NCBI RefSeq assembly: GCF_943193045.1
Contig: NZ_CALPCN010000006.1
Coordinates: forward strand, 1 to 64,000
Length of the DNA: 64,000 nucleotides
Direction of reading: 5' to 3'
DNA from: Pumilibacter muris
GTDB lineage: Bacteria; Bacillota; Clostridia; Christensenellales; Pumilibacteraceae
In this document: one piece after another, positions 7,767 to 17,622 of the stretch
Numbering within the stretch: the stretch's first letter is position 1
Layout of the letters: every line of letters begins with the position of its first letter
Made by a program: the position numbers and the translations under genes
Notes under the pieces: model-generated
Told to the model about the DNA's origin: nothing
Database searches by the model: none
What the model saw: only the letters and a program-made list of their open reading frames with translations

Positions 7767-9545
7767 ATGGTGCTGAAAACACTTACGCGTAGTGTGCGGG
7801 AGTATAAGCTTCCGTCAATCTTAACGCCTATCTTCATGACGGGAGAGGTGCTTTTGGAATGCCTTATTCCGCTTGTTATCGCGCGTCTTATAAACGCGGC
7901 GAACGGAAATTCGCTTGCGCCCGTTTTGAAAAGCGGCATAATTTTAATCGCTATGGCGGCGTGCTCGCTTATTTTCGGCACGCTTTCGGGGCGTTTTGCC
8001 GCCCGCGCTTCTACGGGATTTGCAAAAAATTTAAGGCACGACCTTTTTTATAAGGTGCAGGGATTTTCGTTCGGCAATATAGACAGATTTTCGTCGTCGG
8101 GACTTGTAACCCGCCTTACCACCGACGTTACAAACGTGCAAAACGCATATATGATGAGTATTCGCATGGCGGTTCGTTTTCCGCTTATGCTCATAACCGC
8201 GCTTATAATGTCGTTTAGCGTGAGCCTTAAAATGGCTTGCATATTTTTGGGGATTATTCCGGTGCTCGGCGTGTGCATGGCGCTTCTTATTTGGAAAGCG
8301 TATCCTATGTTCGACAGCGTGTTCAAGCAATACGACAAACTCAACGACTCCGTGCAGGAAAACATAAAGGGCATGAGAGTTGTTAAAACGTATGTGCGCG
8401 AAGACTTCGAGCGCAAAAAGTTTGAGAACAGCGCAGAAGACATTCGCCGCAATTTCGTGCGTCCCGAAAAGTTGCTCGCGCTCAGCAATCCGTTAATGTG
8501 GTTTTGCATTTTCGCGGTTATAATTCTTATAAGCGTGTTTGGCGCGTACCTCACGGTGAACACTTTCGGCGGGTTCGATGCGGCGGGAAATCCCGTGTGG
8601 GGCGAACTGAGCACGGGCGACATATCGAGTTTGTTCATTTATTCGGCGCAAATTCTGTCGTCTATGATGATGCTCGCAATGGTGCTCGTTATGATTATTA
8701 TGGCGACGGCTTCGGCAAAACGTATTGCCGAAGTGCTCAACGAAAAGAGCGACATCGTGTCGCCCGAAAACGCTTGCCGCGAGGTTGAGAACGGCGACGT
8801 CGATTTTTGCGGCGTCAGCTTTAAATATGCGTCCGACGCCGAAGCGGAGGTGCTTTCGGGAATAGAATTGCACATTAAAAGCGGCGAAACGGTGGGAATT
8901 TTGGGCGGCACGGGAAGCGGCAAAACGTCGCTCGTGCAAATGATTCCCCGCCTTTACGACGCTTGCGAGGGTTGCGTGCGCGTGGGCGGCAAAGACGTTA
9001 AAGAATACGAGCTCGAAGCGCTGAGAAACAGCGTGGCAATGGTGTTGCAGAAAAATCTGTTGTTTTCGGGTTCGATTGAAGAGAATTTAAAGTGGGGCGA
9101 CGAAAACGCCACGCGCGAAGAAATACAACGCGCGGCGCGGCTTGCATGCGCCGACGAATTCGTTTCGTCGTTTCCCGGCGGCTACGACACTCACATAGAG
9201 CAGGGCGGAACAAACGTGTCGGGCGGGCAAAAACAGCGCCTAACCATTGCTCGCGCGCTGTTGAAAAAGCCTAAAATTCTCATTCTCGACGATTCCACAA
9301 GCGCGGTGGACACTCGCACCGACGCGCTTATTCGCAAAGCGTTCCGCGAAGAAATTCCGGGCACCACCAAAATCATCATAGCCCAGCGCACCGCGTCGGT
9401 TATGGACGCCGACCGCATAGTGGTTCTCGATAACGGGCGCATAAGCGGAGTGGGTACGCACGACGAATTGTTGAAAACAAACGACATATACCGCGAGGTT
9501 TACGAGTCGCAAAACAAAGCGGGAGGAGACGAAGATGTCGCGTAA
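7767..9545 (+). CDS. Heterodimeric ABC exporter, subunit with degenerate ATP site
   Basis: A 592-residue half-transporter: six-helix exporter domain (residues 1-330) then a nucleotide-binding domain. ATG 7767 follows GGAGG at 7751-7755. Walker A GGTGSGKTS, signature VSGGQKQR and Walker B LILDDS are visible. The catalytic Glu is replaced by Asp (DDST) and the H-loop His by Gln (IAQRTAS), the pattern of the non-catalytic half in TM287/288- or BmrCD-type pairs. It overlaps the next gene by 11 bases, so the two are translated together. Likely a drug, lipid or peptide exporter; the substrate cannot be told from sequence. Confidence 0.9.
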   Translation: MVLKTLTRSVREYKLPSILTPIFMTGEVLLECLIPLVIARLINAANGNSLAPVLKSGIILIAMAACSLIFGTLSGRFAARASTGFAKNLRHDLFYKVQGFSFGNIDRFSSSGLVTRLTTDVTNVQNAYMMSIRMAVRFPLMLITALIMSFSVSLKMACIFLGIIPVLGVCMALLIWKAYPMFDSVFKQYDKLNDSVQENIKGMRVVKTYVREDFERKKFENSAEDIRRNFVRPEKLLALSNPLMWFCIFAVIILISVFGAYLTVNTFGGFDAAGNPVWGELSTGDISSLFIYSAQILSSMMMLAMVLVMIIMATASAKRIAEVLNEKSDIVSPENACREVENGDVDFCGVSFKYASDAEAEVLSGIELHIKSGETVGILGGTGSGKTSLVQMIPRLYDACEGCVRVGGKDVKEYELEALRNSVAMVLQKNLLFSGSIEENLKWGDENATREEIQRAARLACADEFVSSFPGGYDTHIEQGGTNVSGGQKQRLTIARALLKKPKILILDDSTSAVDTRTDALIRKAFREEIPGTTKIIIAQRTASVMDADRIVVLDNGRISGVGTHDELLKTNDIYREVYESQNKAGGDEDVA

Positions 9546-11448
9546 AGAAAAAAAGCAAAACCCCGCCGAAAAGGGAGTTTTGGGCAGGGTAGTTAAATAC
9601 TTGTTTTCGCACTATAAAGGAAGACTTACCGTAGTGCTTATTTGCATACTTTTTTCCGCCGCCGCAAACGTTTCCGCTTCGGTGTTTTTGCAAAGAATAG
9701 TAGACACCTGCATAACGCCCGCGCTCACCGACGGGTTTGCGTCGGTAAAAACAACTTTAATTAAAACTGTGGCAATTATGGGCGGCGTGTTCGGTTTGGC
9801 TATGCTTGCCGTGTTCGTGCACTCTCGGCTTATGGCTATTGTGGCGCACGACTTTTTAAAGCAAATTCGCGTTGATATGTTCAACAAAATGGAGTCGTTG
9901 CCCATAAAATATTTCGACACGCATACGCACGGCGACGTTATGAGCACATACACCAACGACGTTGACGCACTTATGCAGCTTGCCGCTCAATGCGTTCCGC
10001 AGATATTCAGTTCGAGCGTTATGCTTCTAACGTTTTTCGGCGTTATGTTGTCGTACAGCGTGTGGCTTACTTGCGTGGTGGTTGTGTTCTCCGCGCTTAT
10101 GGTTCTTGCCACCAAGATAGTGGGCGGGAGAAGCGCGCGCAATTTTGTGCGCCAACAGCGCGCCATTGCGAAAACCGAAGGGTTCATAGAAGAAATGATG
10201 AACGGGCAAAAGGTTATAAAAGTTTTTTGCCACGAGGAAGCGGCGGAAAAAGACTTCGATAAAATTAACGGAGAGCTTTTCGATTGCGCCGACAAGGCTA
10301 ACGGCTTTGCGAATATTTTGATGCCGATACTCGGCAATATCGGCAACCTTATGTTCGTTATAGTGGCGTTCGCGGGCGTCGCAATGAAAATAGCGGGAAT
10401 AACCAACGTTTACTGTTTCGGCACGGGCACACTCAGCGCGGGAATAATAATGTCGTTTATCACTATGAGTCGCTCGTTTTCCAACAACGTAGGGCAAATG
10501 GCGCAAATGGTTAATTCGGTTGTGCTTGCCCGCGCGGGCGCGAGCCGAGTGTTCGCACTGCTCGACGAAAAGAGCGAAACCGACGACGGTTACGTTACTT
10601 TGGTTTACGCCAAAGAGGACGAGAACGGAAACCTTACGGAGAGCGACACTCGCACGGGAAGATGGGCGTGGCGTCATCCGCATTCCGCCGACGGCACAGT
10701 GACTTATGCGGAAGTGAAAGGCGACATTTTGCTTGACGACGTGGACTTTGCCTACGAACCCGATAAGCCCGTTTTAAAAGGAGTGTCGGTGTTCGCAAAA
10801 CCCGGTCAGAGAGTTGCGTTCGTAGGTTCTACGGGCGCGGGCAAAACAACTATTACAAATTTAATAAACAGGTTCTACGACATAGCCGACGGCAAAATAC
10901 GTTACGACGGCATAAACATAAACAAGATAAAGAAAGACGATTTGCGCCGTTCGCTCGGCATGGTGCTTCAAGACACGAATTTGTTTACGGGCACGGTGCG
11001 CGAAAATATTCGCTATGGCAGACTTGACGCAACCGACGAAGATGTTGAGGCGGCGGCGCGCCTTGCGGGAGCGCACGACTTTATTATGCGTTTGCCCGAA
11101 GGTTATAACACAATGCTTATTGCCGACGGCGCGAACTTTTCGCAAGGTCAGCGTCAGCTTTTGAGCATTGCCCGCGCGGCGGTTGCCGACACTCCCGTTA
11201 TGATTATGGACGAAGCCACGAGCAGTATAGACACCCGCACCGAAGCGATAGTGCAGGCGGGTTGCGACAGGCTTATGCAGGGACGCACCGTGTTTATTAT
11301 TGCGCATAGGCTTTCCACAGTTCGCGCCGCCGACGTTATTATGGTGCTCGAACACGGACGGATTATAGAGCGCGGCAATCACGAGCAACTGATTGCCCAA
11401 AAGGGAAAATATTATCAACTTTATACGGGCGCTTTCGAGCTCGATTGA
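9535..11448 (+). CDS. Heterodimeric ABC exporter, catalytic subunit
   Basis: A 637-residue partner of the preceding subunit, with an ATG start inside its last codons. Exporter transmembrane domain in residues 1-340, then an unusual inserted stretch of about 50 residues (acidic, from about residue 352) before the nucleotide-binding domain. The ATPase motifs are complete: Walker A GSTGAGKTT, signature FSQGQRQ, Walker B MIMDEATSS and H-loop IIAHRLST. This supplies the working ATP site of the heterodimer. Confidence 0.9.
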   Translation: MSRKEKKQNPAEKGVLGRVVKYLFSHYKGRLTVVLICILFSAAANVSASVFLQRIVDTCITPALTDGFASVKTTLIKTVAIMGGVFGLAMLAVFVHSRLMAIVAHDFLKQIRVDMFNKMESLPIKYFDTHTHGDVMSTYTNDVDALMQLAAQCVPQIFSSSVMLLTFFGVMLSYSVWLTCVVVVFSALMVLATKIVGGRSARNFVRQQRAIAKTEGFIEEMMNGQKVIKVFCHEEAAEKDFDKINGELFDCADKANGFANILMPILGNIGNLMFVIVAFAGVAMKIAGITNVYCFGTGTLSAGIIMSFITMSRSFSNNVGQMAQMVNSVVLARAGASRVFALLDEKSETDDGYVTLVYAKEDENGNLTESDTRTGRWAWRHPHSADGTVTYAEVKGDILLDDVDFAYEPDKPVLKGVSVFAKPGQRVAFVGSTGAGKTTITNLINRFYDIADGKIRYDGININKIKKDDLRRSLGMVLQDTNLFTGTVRENIRYGRLDATDEDVEAAARLAGAHDFIMRLPEGYNTMLIADGANFSQGQRQLLSIARAAVADTPVMIMDEATSSIDTRTEAIVQAGCDRLMQGRTVFIIAHRLSTVRAADVIMVLEHGRIIERGNHEQLIAQKGKYYQLYTGAFELD

Positions 11449-11546
11449 CAAAAAGAAATTTTCGAATGTTTTTTTAATCGGTTATTGACGAATCGCGAGC
11501 TTATGTAGTATAATAATACTATAATCGCGCACGAGGAGAAAAACAG

Positions 11547-11954
11547 ATGAGAATATACGACGAAGAAAATCTTTACGACGACATTCTCGACGACGATATG
11601 TCGGGCTATACGGTTGTTGACGACAACAGCATTTTCAAGCTTTTGGCACCCGAGCCAGACCCCGAAACAATCGCGTCGCCCATTCCCGAAAACGAGCAAA
11701 CGGTTATTTTGTGCGAGCCTTCCGTTTCGCGCGTAGCCGACGGGCAGGAGCTCGAATTGCGTTTTTCGGATAGCGACGGTTGCGACGTGTTCGCGTCGGG
11801 CAAAAGAATAGGTTGCTTTAAATCCGCTTACGTTAAAAAACTCAAAAACGAGCGAGGAGGGCAGCTTGTGAGCGCTTTTTATAAGAACTCTGTGCCGCCC
11901 ATGATAAAACTTGTGTTCGGAAGCGGCGCGTCTGTGCCGCCGCCCGGCAAGTAG
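11547..11954 (+). CDS. Hypothetical acidic protein
   Basis: A 135-residue protein starting MRIYDEENLYDD with a GAGGAG site. The N-terminal 40 residues are very Asp-rich; the middle has beta-prone sequence with two cysteines (SDGCDVFASGKRIGCF). A promoter-like TTGACG ... TATAAT (about 11486-11516, 18-base spacer) lies just upstream. No membrane segment, signal peptide or known family recognised. It is monocistronic and ends before a terminator. Confidence 0.55.
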   Translation: MRIYDEENLYDDILDDDMSGYTVVDDNSIFKLLAPEPDPETIASPIPENEQTVILCEPSVSRVADGQELELRFSDSDGCDVFASGKRIGCFKSAYVKKLKNERGGQLVSAFYKNSVPPMIKLVFGSGASVPPPGK

Positions 11955-12002
11955 TGACAACACCTAAATCGCATTATTGAGGAAACGTTTTTAAAGAGAG
12001 GA

Positions 12003-12040
12003 AACGCGCGAAGCAAATTTTGCCCGCGCGTTTTATTTTT
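12003..12040 (+). terminator. Rho-independent terminator
   Basis: AACGCGCG pairs with CGCGCGTT, followed by TTATTTTT. It lies between the acidic hypothetical gene and the SNF2 helicase. Confidence 0.65.
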
Positions 12041-12120
12041 AAGTCGCGTTTTGCTTGTGGATTTTTTGAAAAAGTGATATAATATAAGTTCACAAAAAAG
12101 CGGTCGGAGGGTTTTGCGAA

Positions 12121-15100
12121 TTGCTTGATTGGGATTCGTTATATAGCGAGGCGGGAGCGCGCGCCGTTACGGGCGGAAAAAAGCGGTTTTACGATAACCG
12201 GGTAACAAACATAAGCACGGCGCGGCGCGACGGAAAATTCGTTGTTCGGGCGTCCGTTCAAGGCGACCGCAATTACGAAACGGAAGTGCAGTTCGACGAG
12301 CGCGGCGGGCTATACGACTATTCGTGCGATTGCCCTTCCGACAAAACTTCGGAAGGACCTTGCAGGCACATTGTGGCAACCGCTCTCGCCTACGAAAACA
12401 AATTTCCGCAAGAACAAACTCGCGGCACCGCCGAAACTGTGGCAAGGCGCAGCGACGCGGGAATACGCGCCTTAATAGAGCAATACGGCAGAATGAGGCG
12501 GGGGCGGCGCATAGCCGAAGAGGGAGAAAAAGTTAAAATTGTGCCCACTATGGAAATAGGCGAGGGGGGAAGATTAAAACTTAAATTTACTGTCGGCTCG
12601 AAAAAAATGTATACGCTGAAAGACGTATCCGACTTTGTTTCGTGTTGGAATACGGGGGCTGAAAAACGGTACGGAATAGAACTTACCGTTACGCACGTTC
12701 CCGAATCGTTCGACGAACTTTCGGCGTCGCTTGCGGCTTTTATAAGCGGCTGTTGGCGCGAAAAGGTTGAGTTTTTAGCCGACGCGCACGCGCCTAATCC
12801 CGATTACCGCGACGAACTCAGGCTGTCGGCGGGCGGGGTAGACGAATTTATGCGGTTGTTTGCGGGGCATCTTGTGGGGTGCGGCGATTCGTTCGTTAAA
12901 GGCGGAATTTGCCTTATAGTGCAAAAGTCGAATGCCGCCGAAGTGGGCTTTTCGGTGGGGAAAGTGTCGGGCGGATATGTGCTTGAATGTAAGTTGCATT
13001 CGCACCGAGTGCTTTTCGGAAAGGAAAACAAATATATAGTTTCGGAAAACAGAATTTACCCTGTTACCGACGCGTATTATAACGCGGTTATGCCTGTGGT
13101 GAACGCCGTTCAGGCGAGAGGCAGGCTGTTTGTTGCGGAAAGCGACATGTCGCAGTTTTACAACAGCGTGCTCACGCGCGTAATCGCTTTTACGGAGATT
13201 GCCGCGCCCGAAGTGAATTTGAGCGTGTTCGAAGCGGCGCCGCTCGAACTCGGAGTGTATTTGAACGCGTTGCCGCAAGGCGGAATAGAGGCGACTTTGC
13301 ACGCGAGCTACGACGGAGAAAACGAGGTGGATATTCTCGACGAAAATTCTTCTTCGCCGTTTGTGCGCGATTACGAAAGCGAGGGGGCGTTTTTGCAGAC
13401 TCTCAAAAAATATTTTCCCGACTTTCCGCTTCTTACGGTGTCGGACGAAGCGGACGTGTATTTGCTGTTGCGCGAAGGGCTTAGGGAGCTTATGGGCAAC
13501 GCCGAAGTTTATTTGAGCGACGACATTAAAAAAATGAAAGTGAGAAAACCGCCGCGCATGAAAGTGGGAGTGCGCATAAAGAGCGACTTGCTCGGGTTGG
13601 AACTATCGAGCGAAGAATATTCTTCCGCCGAACTCGCCGAAATCTTGCGGGCGTATAAAAACAAACGAAATTATGTGCGGCTTACCGACGGTTCGTTCGT
13701 TGATTTGCTCGACCCCTCTATTGCGGCAATATCCGAAGTTGCGGAAATAGCTTCGGTAAGCGGCGACGATTTCGCTCTTCCTCTTTATTACGCGCCTTAC
13801 GTTGATTACGAATTGAAAAGCGGATTTTTCAATCTTGAACGCAGCGCCGAATTTAAGCAGATGATAAAAGAGCTTTCCGACGCGTCCGAAAGTCTTGCCG
13901 AAGTGCCCGAAAAACTTAAGCCTGTGCTTAGAAACTATCAAAAAGCGGGGTTCCGTTGGCTTAAAACACTGACGCGCATGGGGTTCGGCGGTATTCTTGC
14001 CGACGACATGGGTCTTGGAAAAACTCTGCAAATAATAGCTTTGCTTGTGAGCGAAAAACAGGGCGCGAGCATAGTTGTGTGCCCTACTACGCTCGTTCTT
14101 AACTGGGTGAACGAGTTTAATAAGTTTGCGCCCGAATTAAAAGTGCTTGCGGTGTCGGGCAACGGCGAAGAAAGAAAAGAGCTCGTGTCGGAATTTAAAA
14201 AGTACGACGTTGTTGTTACGAGCTACGAGCTTTTGCGCAGAGACGCGCCGCTTTACGCGAAAGAGCGGTTTTGTTTTGCGGTGCTCGACGAAGCGCAGTA
14301 TATCAAAAATCCCGAAACGCGAAACGCCCGCGCGGTTAAAACGCTTAACGCGAAATACCGTTTCGCGCTCACCGGCACCCCTGTGGAAAACAGCCTTGCC
14401 GAACTTTGGAGCATATTCGATTTTTTAATGCCCGGTTATCTGTTTTCGTATCAAAAGTTCCGCGACACGTTGGAAAGCGAAATCGTGCGCGGAAACGACG
14501 CTGCGGCGCAAAGGCTGAGTAGGCTCATAAAACCGTTTGTGTTGAGAAGGCTTAAATCGGGGGTGCTGAAAGAACTGCCGCCCAAAATGGAAAGCAACGT
14601 GCTTTGCCCTCTCGAAGGCGAGCAACTCGAACTTTATTCGGCTAACTTGGGGCTTGTGAAAGAGAGCGTTAAAGCGGCTGGCGAAAAGGTGAACAAAGTT
14701 GTGGTTTTAAGCATGCTCACAAAGTTGCGGCAAATTTGTTGCGAACCCTCGCTCGTGTATTCCGACTATAAAGGCAATTCGTCTAAGTTAAACGCCTGCC
14801 TTGAATTGATTCGTTCGGCGTCGCAGTCGGGGCATAAGGTGCTTGTGTTCAGTCAGTTCACTTCTATGCTTGAAATTTTGCGCTCTAAGCTTGCCGAAGA
14901 GGGAATAACTCACTATCTTTTGCAGGGCGACACCCCGAAAGCCGAACGGGTAAAGCTTGTGTCGCGGTTTAACTCCGACAAAACCGAAGCTTTTCTCATA
15001 TCGCTGAAAGCGGGAGGAACGGGGCTTAATCTTACGGGCGCCGACGTTGTTATTCATTACGACCCGTGGTGGAACGAATCGGTTATGAATCAAGCCACCG

Positions 15101-15285
15101 ACCGCGCGTACAGAATAGGTCAGGAAAAATCGGTGCAAGTTTACAAGCTCATTATGCAAGACAGCATAGAACAGCGAATTATGAAATTGCAGGAAAAGAA
15201 AAACGCTCTCTCCGACATAGTTATGCACGCTGCGTCGGGAGGCGTAAATCTTAAAGTGGAAGAAATTTTGGAGTTGCTTTCTTAA
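12121..15285 (+). CDS. SNF2-family DNA-dependent ATPase with SWIM zinc finger
   Basis: A 1054-residue protein with a TTG start after GGAGGG. A SWIM zinc-binding motif (SCDCPSD...GPCRHIV, pattern CxC...CxH) is near residues 68-85. A long middle region resembles the SNF2 associated domain of bacterial enzymes. The helicase core begins around residue 605: motif I DDMGLGKTLQ near 627, DEAQ box (LDEAQYIKN) near 720, motif III LTGTPVENS, then the C-terminal helicase lobe with LVFSQFTSML and motif VI QATDRAYRIGQ. These proteins translocate on double-stranded DNA and remodel protein-DNA complexes; the bacterial role is poorly known. A run of six G occurs inside the gene at about 12564-12569. No defence partner is adjacent. 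Confidence 0.92.
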   Translation: MLDWDSLYSEAGARAVTGGKKRFYDNRVTNISTARRDGKFVVRASVQGDRNYETEVQFDERGGLYDYSCDCPSDKTSEGPCRHIVATALAYENKFPQEQTRGTAETVARRSDAGIRALIEQYGRMRRGRRIAEEGEKVKIVPTMEIGEGGRLKLKFTVGSKKMYTLKDVSDFVSCWNTGAEKRYGIELTVTHVPESFDELSASLAAFISGCWREKVEFLADAHAPNPDYRDELRLSAGGVDEFMRLFAGHLVGCGDSFVKGGICLIVQKSNAAEVGFSVGKVSGGYVLECKLHSHRVLFGKENKYIVSENRIYPVTDAYYNAVMPVVNAVQARGRLFVAESDMSQFYNSVLTRVIAFTEIAAPEVNLSVFEAAPLELGVYLNALPQGGIEATLHASYDGENEVDILDENSSSPFVRDYESEGAFLQTLKKYFPDFPLLTVSDEADVYLLLREGLRELMGNAEVYLSDDIKKMKVRKPPRMKVGVRIKSDLLGLELSSEEYSSAELAEILRAYKNKRNYVRLTDGSFVDLLDPSIAAISEVAEIASVSGDDFALPLYYAPYVDYELKSGFFNLERSAEFKQMIKELSDASESLAEVPEKLKPVLRNYQKAGFRWLKTLTRMGFGGILADDMGLGKTLQIIALLVSEKQGASIVVCPTTLVLNWVNEFNKFAPELKVLAVSGNGEERKELVSEFKKYDVVVTSYELLRRDAPLYAKERFCFAVLDEAQYIKNPETRNARAVKTLNAKYRFALTGTPVENSLAELWSIFDFLMPGYLFSYQKFRDTLESEIVRGNDAAAQRLSRLIKPFVLRRLKSGVLKELPPKMESNVLCPLEGEQLELYSANLGLVKESVKAAGEKVNKVVVLSMLTKLRQICCEPSLVYSDYKGNSSKLNACLELIRSASQSGHKVLVFSQFTSMLEILRSKLAEEGITHYLLQGDTPKAERVKLVSRFNSDKTEAFLISLKAGGTGLNLTGADVVIHYDPWWNESVMNQATDRAYRIGQEKSVQVYKLIMQDSIEQRIMKLQEKKNALSDIVMHAASGGVNLKVEEILELLS

Positions 15286-15372
15286 AGAGCGTGAGCTTAA
15301 ATCCGCATTAAAAATATTCGTTAAAGCCTAAATCCGCTTGCGGAAAACAGTCGCGTTACAACGGCGTTAAAA

Positions 15373-16518
15373 CTATTCGCGTTTTCCTTTCCAAATGTTG
15401 TCGCTTGCGTCTTCTGCGGCTTCGTTAAGCGCGTCGGTTGTGTTCACTCCTTTTCCCGCTTTTTCGATTGCGGCGGGAATATAAGTTTTAACAAGCGATT
15501 CGTAGCCGCACAGAGCGGGCGCCGGCGAAGCTTGGTAAAGATTCCGTATAGCGTCGGCGTCGTCGGTTGAAAGCGGTTCTATGTTTTTCTTTGCCGAATA
15601 GCGCTTGTATAGAGCCGAAAGCTTATCCGTTTCGGTTTGCAAAAATTCGAGTAGTTCGAAAGCCTGTTTTTGGTTTTTGCTTTGTTTGCTCATGCCGAGC
15701 GCAACCGTTTGCAAGCGTTCGAGCCCGAAAAGGGAAGAGAGAGTAATTTCGGAATCGGGGTAGCGTTCGGCGTTTTGCGCTCTTTCCCGCATGGTAAGAA
15801 CTGAAAACGCGGCTTCGCCCATGCCGGTAGAGTCGGGTTTGTCGGAAGCCGATTTTAGGAGTTCCGCGCAATTTTCGAGCGCGGCTTTTCCCTCTTCGGA
15901 GGTAAATTCGAGTTTCGTTTTGCGTCCGTTAAGCATTTTGCCGCCGTGCGAATATAACAGAGCCTCGAATAAAACCGACTGTTTTTCGGGCGTCAGTTTT
16001 TCGAACGACGAAATCTGTTTTGTTTTCAACTCGCCGCAAACCGACATCAGCTTTTCCGCCGAATCGGGCGGCGCGGACACGAGGGCGCGGTTGGTTGCAA
16101 GCATGTATACGTCGGTAAAAATCGGAACGCCGCGAGTTTTTCCTTGATATACGCAAGCTCTGCGAGCGGAATCGGACAATTCGTCGGCTTTCACTTTGCT
16201 TACGCGAAGTCTGTCGCCTAAGTCGGCGAGCTTTTCTTTTTCGGCAAGGTCGGGAATGGAATCTGCGTAAAGCATAAACACGTCGGGCGCGTCGTCTTTT
16301 TCTATCGCCGCGTTAAGGCGAACCGAAAGTTCTTCGGCTGGCACGAACGATATTAGCGCGTTCGAATTGAAATGCCGCACCATTTGGCGAATTTCCGTTT
16401 CCGCCGCCGTAGAAGACGGCTCTATTAGCCATATTCTCGGCGCGGGGGCTTCTTTTTTGCATGCCGCCGCAGGTAAGGCGCACAGCAAACACAATAAAAC
16501 GCTCACAAACTTTTTCAT
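15373..16518 (-). CDS. Extracellular solute-binding lipoprotein (sugar ABC type)
   Basis: A 381-residue protein. The signal peptide has a lipobox ending LPAAAC, so lipidation at about Cys20. The body fits family 1 extracellular binding proteins (PDVFMLYADSIPDLAEKEKL; a periplasmic-binding fold with an alpha-helical C-terminal lobe). It lies just downstream of, and on the same strand as, an AraC regulator, and near amino-sugar genes, so an oligosaccharide or amino-sugar ligand is a reasonable guess. No permease or ATPase genes accompany it, so it must use a shared or distant transporter. Confidence 0.8.
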   Translation of the reverse strand: MKKFVSVLLCLLCALPAAACKKEAPAPRIWLIEPSSTAAETEIRQMVRHFNSNALISFVPAEELSVRLNAAIEKDDAPDVFMLYADSIPDLAEKEKLADLGDRLRVSKVKADELSDSARRACVYQGKTRGVPIFTDVYMLATNRALVSAPPDSAEKLMSVCGELKTKQISSFEKLTPEKQSVLFEALLYSHGGKMLNGRKTKLEFTSEEGKAALENCAELLKSASDKPDSTGMGEAAFSVLTMRERAQNAERYPDSEITLSSLFGLERLQTVALGMSKQSKNQKQAFELLEFLQTETDKLSALYKRYSAKKNIEPLSTDDADAIRNLYQASPAPALCGYESLVKTYIPAAIEKAGKGVNTTDALNEAAEDASDNIWKGKRE

Positions 16519-16569
16519 GGTATTAACTTGCGCGAGCGAACGTCTTTTTATGCTTTCGTGTTTGTGCGA

Positions 16570-17463
16570 CTACACCTTTTTTATGCTGTCGCGGTATTGT
16601 TTGGGCGTCATGCCCGTATATTTTTTAAATGCGTTTGAAAACGACGAAACCGAATCGAAACACAACAGGTCGGCTATTTCGGTAAACGAAACGCCTTTTC
16701 GGATAAGGCTTTTCGCTTCGTCCGTTTTGAATTTTAAGTAAGTGCCGTATATTCCCGCGCCCGTCTTTTCTTTGAAAAACGTGCAAAGTTTCACTTTGCC
16801 GTAATGCAGCTTGTCGCAAATATCGTCGAGCGTGAGCTTGCCGTAAAGGCTTTCGCGCAAAATACGCACGATTTCGTCTTCGAGCGCGTCCGAAAGTTCG
16901 GTTTTGGATATGAAAAACGCTGTTGACGCAATTTTATCGTTTTCGGAGCGCAACAGGTATATTAAAAACGATTCCAAAGAATTTTTTATAAGCTGTTCTC
17001 CTCCGAGAGGGGGACGGCATTTGGGCGTAAGCCTGTTAAGCTCGGGGTCGAAGTCGGGCAGGTCGAACGCGGAAGCGGCTTCGGTCATTACGTTTTGCAA
17101 AAGCCAACGGCGTTCTTTGGGCACGGAAAGCTTTTTGTCGGAAAAAAATTTCATGCTCTCCGAGCGGCATTCGAACGATATTATAAATATGTTAGGCTCG
17201 CTTTCGTCGCTTTCAACATAGTGCGGCACGTTTGGCGTTATAAAGTATATGTCGCCTTGCTTTAATATTGTTTGTCTGTTTTCCGACACTACGGTAACGC
17301 CGCCTTTGTCGGCGTAAATTATTTCCCAAAAGTCGTGCCACTCTTCGCGCGCTTTGTAACGCTTGGGAAGCGCTTGATAATGAATGGTAACGATTTTTTG
17401 CACGTTGAAAACGTTGTCTATTTTGTGCATGTAAAATTTTTTTGTTTGATGCCTTGCGTCCAT
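16570..17463 (-). CDS. AraC-family transcription regulator
   Basis: About 297 residues. An N-terminal cupin (GDIYFITPNVPHYVES) senses a ligand; the C-terminal double helix-turn-helix ends in the family motif (FSNAFKKYTGMTPKQYR). ATG 17463 sits where transcription from the TTTACA-17-TATAAT promoter (17498-17470) should begin, so the mRNA may be leaderless; the next Met (17430) is an alternative start with a 33-base leader. A further upstream ATG (17517) lies before the promoter and is unlikely. It diverges from the ROK-nagBA operon, its probable target. Confidence 0.88.
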   Translation of the reverse strand: MDARHQTKKFYMHKIDNVFNVQKIVTIHYQALPKRYKAREEWHDFWEIIYADKGGVTVVSENRQTILKQGDIYFITPNVPHYVESDESEPNIFIISFECRSESMKFFSDKKLSVPKERRWLLQNVMTEAASAFDLPDFDPELNRLTPKCRPPLGGEQLIKNSLESFLIYLLRSENDKIASTAFFISKTELSDALEDEIVRILRESLYGKLTLDDICDKLHYGKVKLCTFFKEKTGAGIYGTYLKFKTDEAKSLIRKGVSFTEIADLLCFDSVSSFSNAFKKYTGMTPKQYRDSIKKV

Positions 17464-17469
17464 AATAAA

Positions 17470-17498
17470 ATTATAGCACGAATCGCGCCTATTGTAAA
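17470..17498 (-). promoter_or_regulatory. Promoter of the AraC regulator
   Basis: On the minus strand: TTTACA (17498-17493), 17 bases, TATAAT (17475-17470). Confidence 0.65.
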
Positions 17499-17521
17499 TA
17501 TTTTTCGTGATTTTCATTTAT

Positions 17522-17583
17522 GAAAGATTTCCAAATTTTCAGGAAAGATTTTCCATTGAAACGCGCCGAAATAGTGATACAAT
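17522..17583 (+). promoter_or_regulatory. ROK-nagBA promoter with AraC-type direct repeats
   Basis: Two direct repeats, GAAAGATTTCCA (17522-17533) and GAAAGATTTTCCA (17543-17555), are 21 bases apart (two helical turns). The second abuts the -35 TTGAAA (17556-17561), followed after 16 bases by -10 TACAAT (17578-17583). This is the classic activator layout for AraC proteins, and an AraC gene diverges from here. Confidence 0.7.
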
Positions 17584-17622
17584 TAAATTATACGAAAATA
17601 CCGTTTTTTATGGAGGAAAAGT

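Noticed and set aside
7767-11448. Degenerate ATPase motifs as a sign of a broken transporter
   Set aside because: Asp for Glu and Gln for His in one half is the normal state of heterodimeric ABC exporters, and both pairs here show it.
12564-12569. Six-G run in the SNF2 gene as a phase switch
   Set aside because: Short run inside a long intact gene; slippage is possible but nothing else supports a switch.
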